Source of the DNA: Actinomycetes bacterium
Lineage (GTDB): Bacteria; Actinomycetota; Acidimicrobiia; Acidimicrobiales; Palsa-688
Reading direction: 5' to 3'
Assembly: GCA_021787365.1 (NCBI GenBank)
Contig: JAJYMB010000135.1
Coordinates: forward strand, 43,630 to 107,629
DNA length: 64,000 bases
Part shown: positions 62,212-64,000 of the stretch, piece by piece
Layout: each line of letters opens with the position of its first letter
How positions within the stretch are numbered: the first letter of the stretch is position 1
Notes under the pieces: model-generated
The model's input: only the letters and a program-made list of their open reading frames with translations
Database searches by the model: none
What the model was told of the DNA's origin: nothing
Translations under genes and position numbers: made by a program

Positions 62212-63510
62212 GTGTCCGACGAGTGGTTCATCCAGCCAAACGGCCCCCTGGTGGGCGACGTAAGGGTCTACGGGTCGAAGAACGCCGTCACCAAGCACAT
62301 GGTCGCCGCCATCCTCGGGGACGGCCCGAGCACGATCTCCAACGTCCCCGAGATCGGCGACGTCGAGATCACCGCCGGGATGCTGTCAGCCATCGGGGCC
62401 GGCGTCTCCAAGGAGCCCGGCAAGATCGAGATAACGCCGCCCGAGCAGGCCGTGGCGGAAGTCCCGCTCTCTTTCAGCGGGATAAACCGGATACCTGTTC
62501 TCTTGCTCGGGCCGCTCCTCCACCTGACCGGCGAAGCGTTCGTGCCGAGGGTCGGCGGGGACCGCATCGGCGGGCGCCCGGTGAATTTTCATGTGAAGGT
62601 GCTGGAAGCTTTGGGGGCGGAGGTCGAAGTGACGGCGGAGGGGATCCACGCCCGGTGCCGGCGGCTCCGGGGCGGCATCATCGAGCTCCCCTACCCGAGC
62701 GTCGGAGCCACCGAATCGGCTCTCTTGTCCGCGGCCATGGCAGAGGGCAAGACCGTGATCAGGAACGCCGCCACCGAGCCCGAAGTGCTCGAACTGGCCC
62801 TGTTCCTCCAGCGCATGGGAGCCCGCATCGAGCTTTCGCCCGACCGGCGGGTCGTGATCGAGGGCGTCCCATCGTTGCGGGGGGCGCACACGAGGCTCCT
62901 CGGCGACCGCAACGAAGCCTTCTCGTACCTCGTGGCCGGGCTCATAACCCGTGGGCGGGTGCGAGTGATCGGCTGCGGCCAGGACCGTTTAGTGACCGCG
63001 ATCACAACCTTGTTGCGCATGGGCGCCCAGATAGACGTGGACGAGCACGGGATAACCGCGTTCGCCCCCGACGGCCTTCACCCCGCCGCGGTCTCGACCG
63101 ACGTCCACCCGGGCTTCATGACTGACTGGCAGACGCCTCTCATGGTCCTCTTCACCCAAGCAGCAGGCATGTCTGTCCTCCACGAGACCGTCTACGAGGA
63201 CCGTTTCGTGTACGTGCCGGCGCTCACGGCCATGGGGGCCGAGATCGAGCTTTTCGCCACCTGCCTCGGAGGGCCAGCCTGCCGCTTCCACGACACCGGC
63301 TACCTGCACTCGGCGGTGGTGCGCGGGCCTTCGAAACTGCAGGGCTCTGAGGTGGACGTGCCCGACGTGCGCGCCGGCTTTTCGAGCGTGATCGCAGCCG
63401 CGTCTGCGTCCGGCCCCACCGTTATCCACGGCGTGCGCCACCTCGTGCGCGGCTACCACCGGCCGGCGGAACAACTCCGTTCGCTCGGCCTGCTGCTCGA
63501 AGAGCACTGA
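62212..63510 (+). CDS. murA: UDP-N-acetylglucosamine 1-carboxyvinyltransferase
   Basis: A 432-residue enzyme that transfers enolpyruvate from PEP to UDP-GlcNAc, the first committed step of peptidoglycan synthesis. The start is the GTG at 62212 (MSDEWFIQPNGPLVGDVRVYG). Active-site Lys23-Asn24 lie in GSKNA; the catalytic Asp region is PGFMTDWQ. Residue 117 is Asp (VGGDRIGGRPVNFH) where most bacteria have the fosfomycin-reactive Cys, as in mycobacteria. Some actinobacteria carry two MurA proteins, so this could be a second one. Confidence 0.9.
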   Translation: MSDEWFIQPNGPLVGDVRVYGSKNAVTKHMVAAILGDGPSTISNVPEIGDVEITAGMLSAIGAGVSKEPGKIEITPPEQAVAEVPLSFSGINRIPVLLLGPLLHLTGEAFVPRVGGDRIGGRPVNFHVKVLEALGAEVEVTAEGIHARCRRLRGGIIELPYPSVGATESALLSAAMAEGKTVIRNAATEPEVLELALFLQRMGARIELSPDRRVVIEGVPSLRGAHTRLLGDRNEAFSYLVAGLITRGRVRVIGCGQDRLVTAITTLLRMGAQIDVDEHGITAFAPDGLHPAAVSTDVHPGFMTDWQTPLMVLFTQAAGMSVLHETVYEDRFVYVPALTAMGAEIELFATCLGGPACRFHDTGYLHSAVVRGPSKLQGSEVDVPDVRAGFSSVIAAASASGPTVIHGVRHLVRGYHRPAEQLRSLGLLLEEH

Positions 63511-63585
63511 CGAGCCTTTCGTAGCTCGCAGGCGTCCCCAGTTGGCCCAGTTGGTTAGTGCCGGGTGGCGTACACCGGCTTAAAA

Positions 63586-63621
63586 GACGAAGGACCGGCG
63601 GGGGAACGCCGGCCCTTCGTC
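63586..63621 (+). terminator. Strong hairpin terminator after murA
   Basis: GACGAAGG pairs with CCTTCGTC and CCGGCG with CGCCGG around a GGGGAA loop; only a single A/C mismatch interrupts 14 pairs. It lies 76 bases after the murA stop, without a T run. Confidence 0.65.
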
Positions 63622-63849
63622 ACAGCTCAAGGGGTGGGAAGGGGGGGAACCTACCCCGAGCTAGGTCCTCTGTTGGCAGGGAGAGCCTCAGGGACAATGA
63701 CCACTATACACCCACAGCGGCGGGGGCGGCATAGTTATGGGGGAACATCAGCATCGGCGTCATAGATGCTTTGTTACGGGCATCACATTGAGTGGGGTGT
63801 GCGACGAAATCGTAGGTAATGCTTCCCTCTCGAGGCCGGGCGTGGTAGT

Positions 63850-63870
63850 CTGAGTGTGGTCCACACTCAG
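63850..63870. promoter_or_regulatory. Perfect 21-base palindrome before the right-edge gene
   Basis: CTGAGTGTGG-T-CCACACTCAG, 10-base perfect arms, lies 17 bases before the start codon at 63887. It could be an operator, or a mobile-element end. The rest of the 376-base gap after murA holds the terminator hairpin and no gene that I can support. Confidence 0.5.
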
Positions 63871-63886
63871 AGAAGGAAGGAGCCCT

Positions 63887-64000
63887 GTGCCAGATGGCCC
63901 GGCAGACCTGAGGGAACTGGAGCGACTCCGCTCCCAGCTCTACGGCGACCTTGCCCGAGTGGGTGATTTCCGCCGCGGCACGCTCAACGAGGTGCGACGG
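63887..64000 (+). CDS. Partial gene, DUF6788-like N-terminus (runs off the window)
   Basis: Only the first 38 codons are present, from a GTG with AAGGAAGGAG upstream. The translated start reads MPDGPADLRELERLRSQLYG, then a segment DLARVGDFRRGTLNEVRR. The pattern 'LxxLGxFRRGSLNE' is typical of the short DUF6788 proteins often found with IS transposases. The palindrome before it strengthens that link. The fragment is too short to be sure. Confidence 0.5.
   Translation, partial: MPDGPADLRELERLRSQLYGDLARVGDFRRGTLNEVRR

Noticed and set aside
63699..63712. Another DosR-like site, GGGACAATGACCAC
   Set aside because: Only the left half fits; there is no GnCCC half and no gene start nearby that fits.
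63511..63886. tRNA or small RNA gene in the gap after murA
   Set aside because: No cloverleaf or CCA-type end could be drawn. Only the terminator hairpin and the palindrome stand out.

Overview
The window is a high-GC, gene-dense stretch of a free-living actinobacterial chromosome. Supporting traits are a Bpa-type proteasome-activator homologue, an F420-type NADPH oxidoreductase, a MshC-like mycothiol ligase, a MurA with Asp in place of the fosfomycin-target Cys (as in mycobacteria), a 13E12/DUF222-HNH protein and a neocarzinostatin-like domain. The S53 acid-protease homologue, tricorn protease, NAD-linked [NiFe] hydrogenase and pyruvate:ferredoxin oxidoreductase suggest a facultatively anaerobic, perhaps acid-tolerant lineage such as Acidimicrobiia. 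That placement is inference. I found no rRNA, tRNA or CRISPR array.

Layout. 0-5 kb: zinc alcohol dehydrogenase and a heterodimeric ABC exporter. 5-6.4 kb: a TIG-domain membrane protein and the Bpa homologue. 6.4-12.7 kb: an operon of a GltD-like FAD/Fe-S oxidoreductase, NifJ and a dihydroorotate dehydrogenase-like protein. 12.8-18.8 kb: LacI regulator, divergent sugar ABC transporter, 2-hydroxyacid dehydrogenase and HAD phosphatase. 18.85-22.5 kb: SRPBCC protein, a candidate structured RNA before a small zinc-ribbon gene, ferredoxin, and a C2H2 zinc finger fused to a baeRF-like domain. 22.5-27.7 kb: hoxEFUYH-hypA. 27.9-34.6 kb: S53 peptidase, BNR-repeat protein, MoaD/ThiS-like protein and tricorn protease. 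34.6-42.6 kb: livKHMGF plus a universal stress protein, divergent from a MarR regulator and an MFS transporter. 42.6-49 kb: a looser, repeat-rich accessory region with arfB, a secreted neocarzinostatin-like protein, a DUF167 protein, a methyltransferase and an HNH protein. 49-63.5 kb: gltBD, a second MFS transporter, HIT phosphorylase, thrS, mshC-like gene, npdG, a thioredoxin-like protein and murA. A partial DUF6788-like gene lies at the right edge behind a perfect palindrome.

How it may work together. Seven palindrome-like sites of the form GGGnC-N4-GnCCC or close to it lie upstream of the alcohol dehydrogenase, the ABC exporter, the NifJ operon, the SRPBCC/zinc-ribbon pair, the ferredoxin, the zinc finger-baeRF gene and the hydrogenase operon. 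They resemble the mycobacterial DosR/DevR box. If real, this is a hypoxia/redox regulon joining fermentation, ferredoxin chemistry, hydrogen metabolism and ribosome control. A second theme is the spread of unrelated in-frame minisatellites, mostly 15 bp (five codons), placed in linkers and termini of conserved housekeeping proteins.
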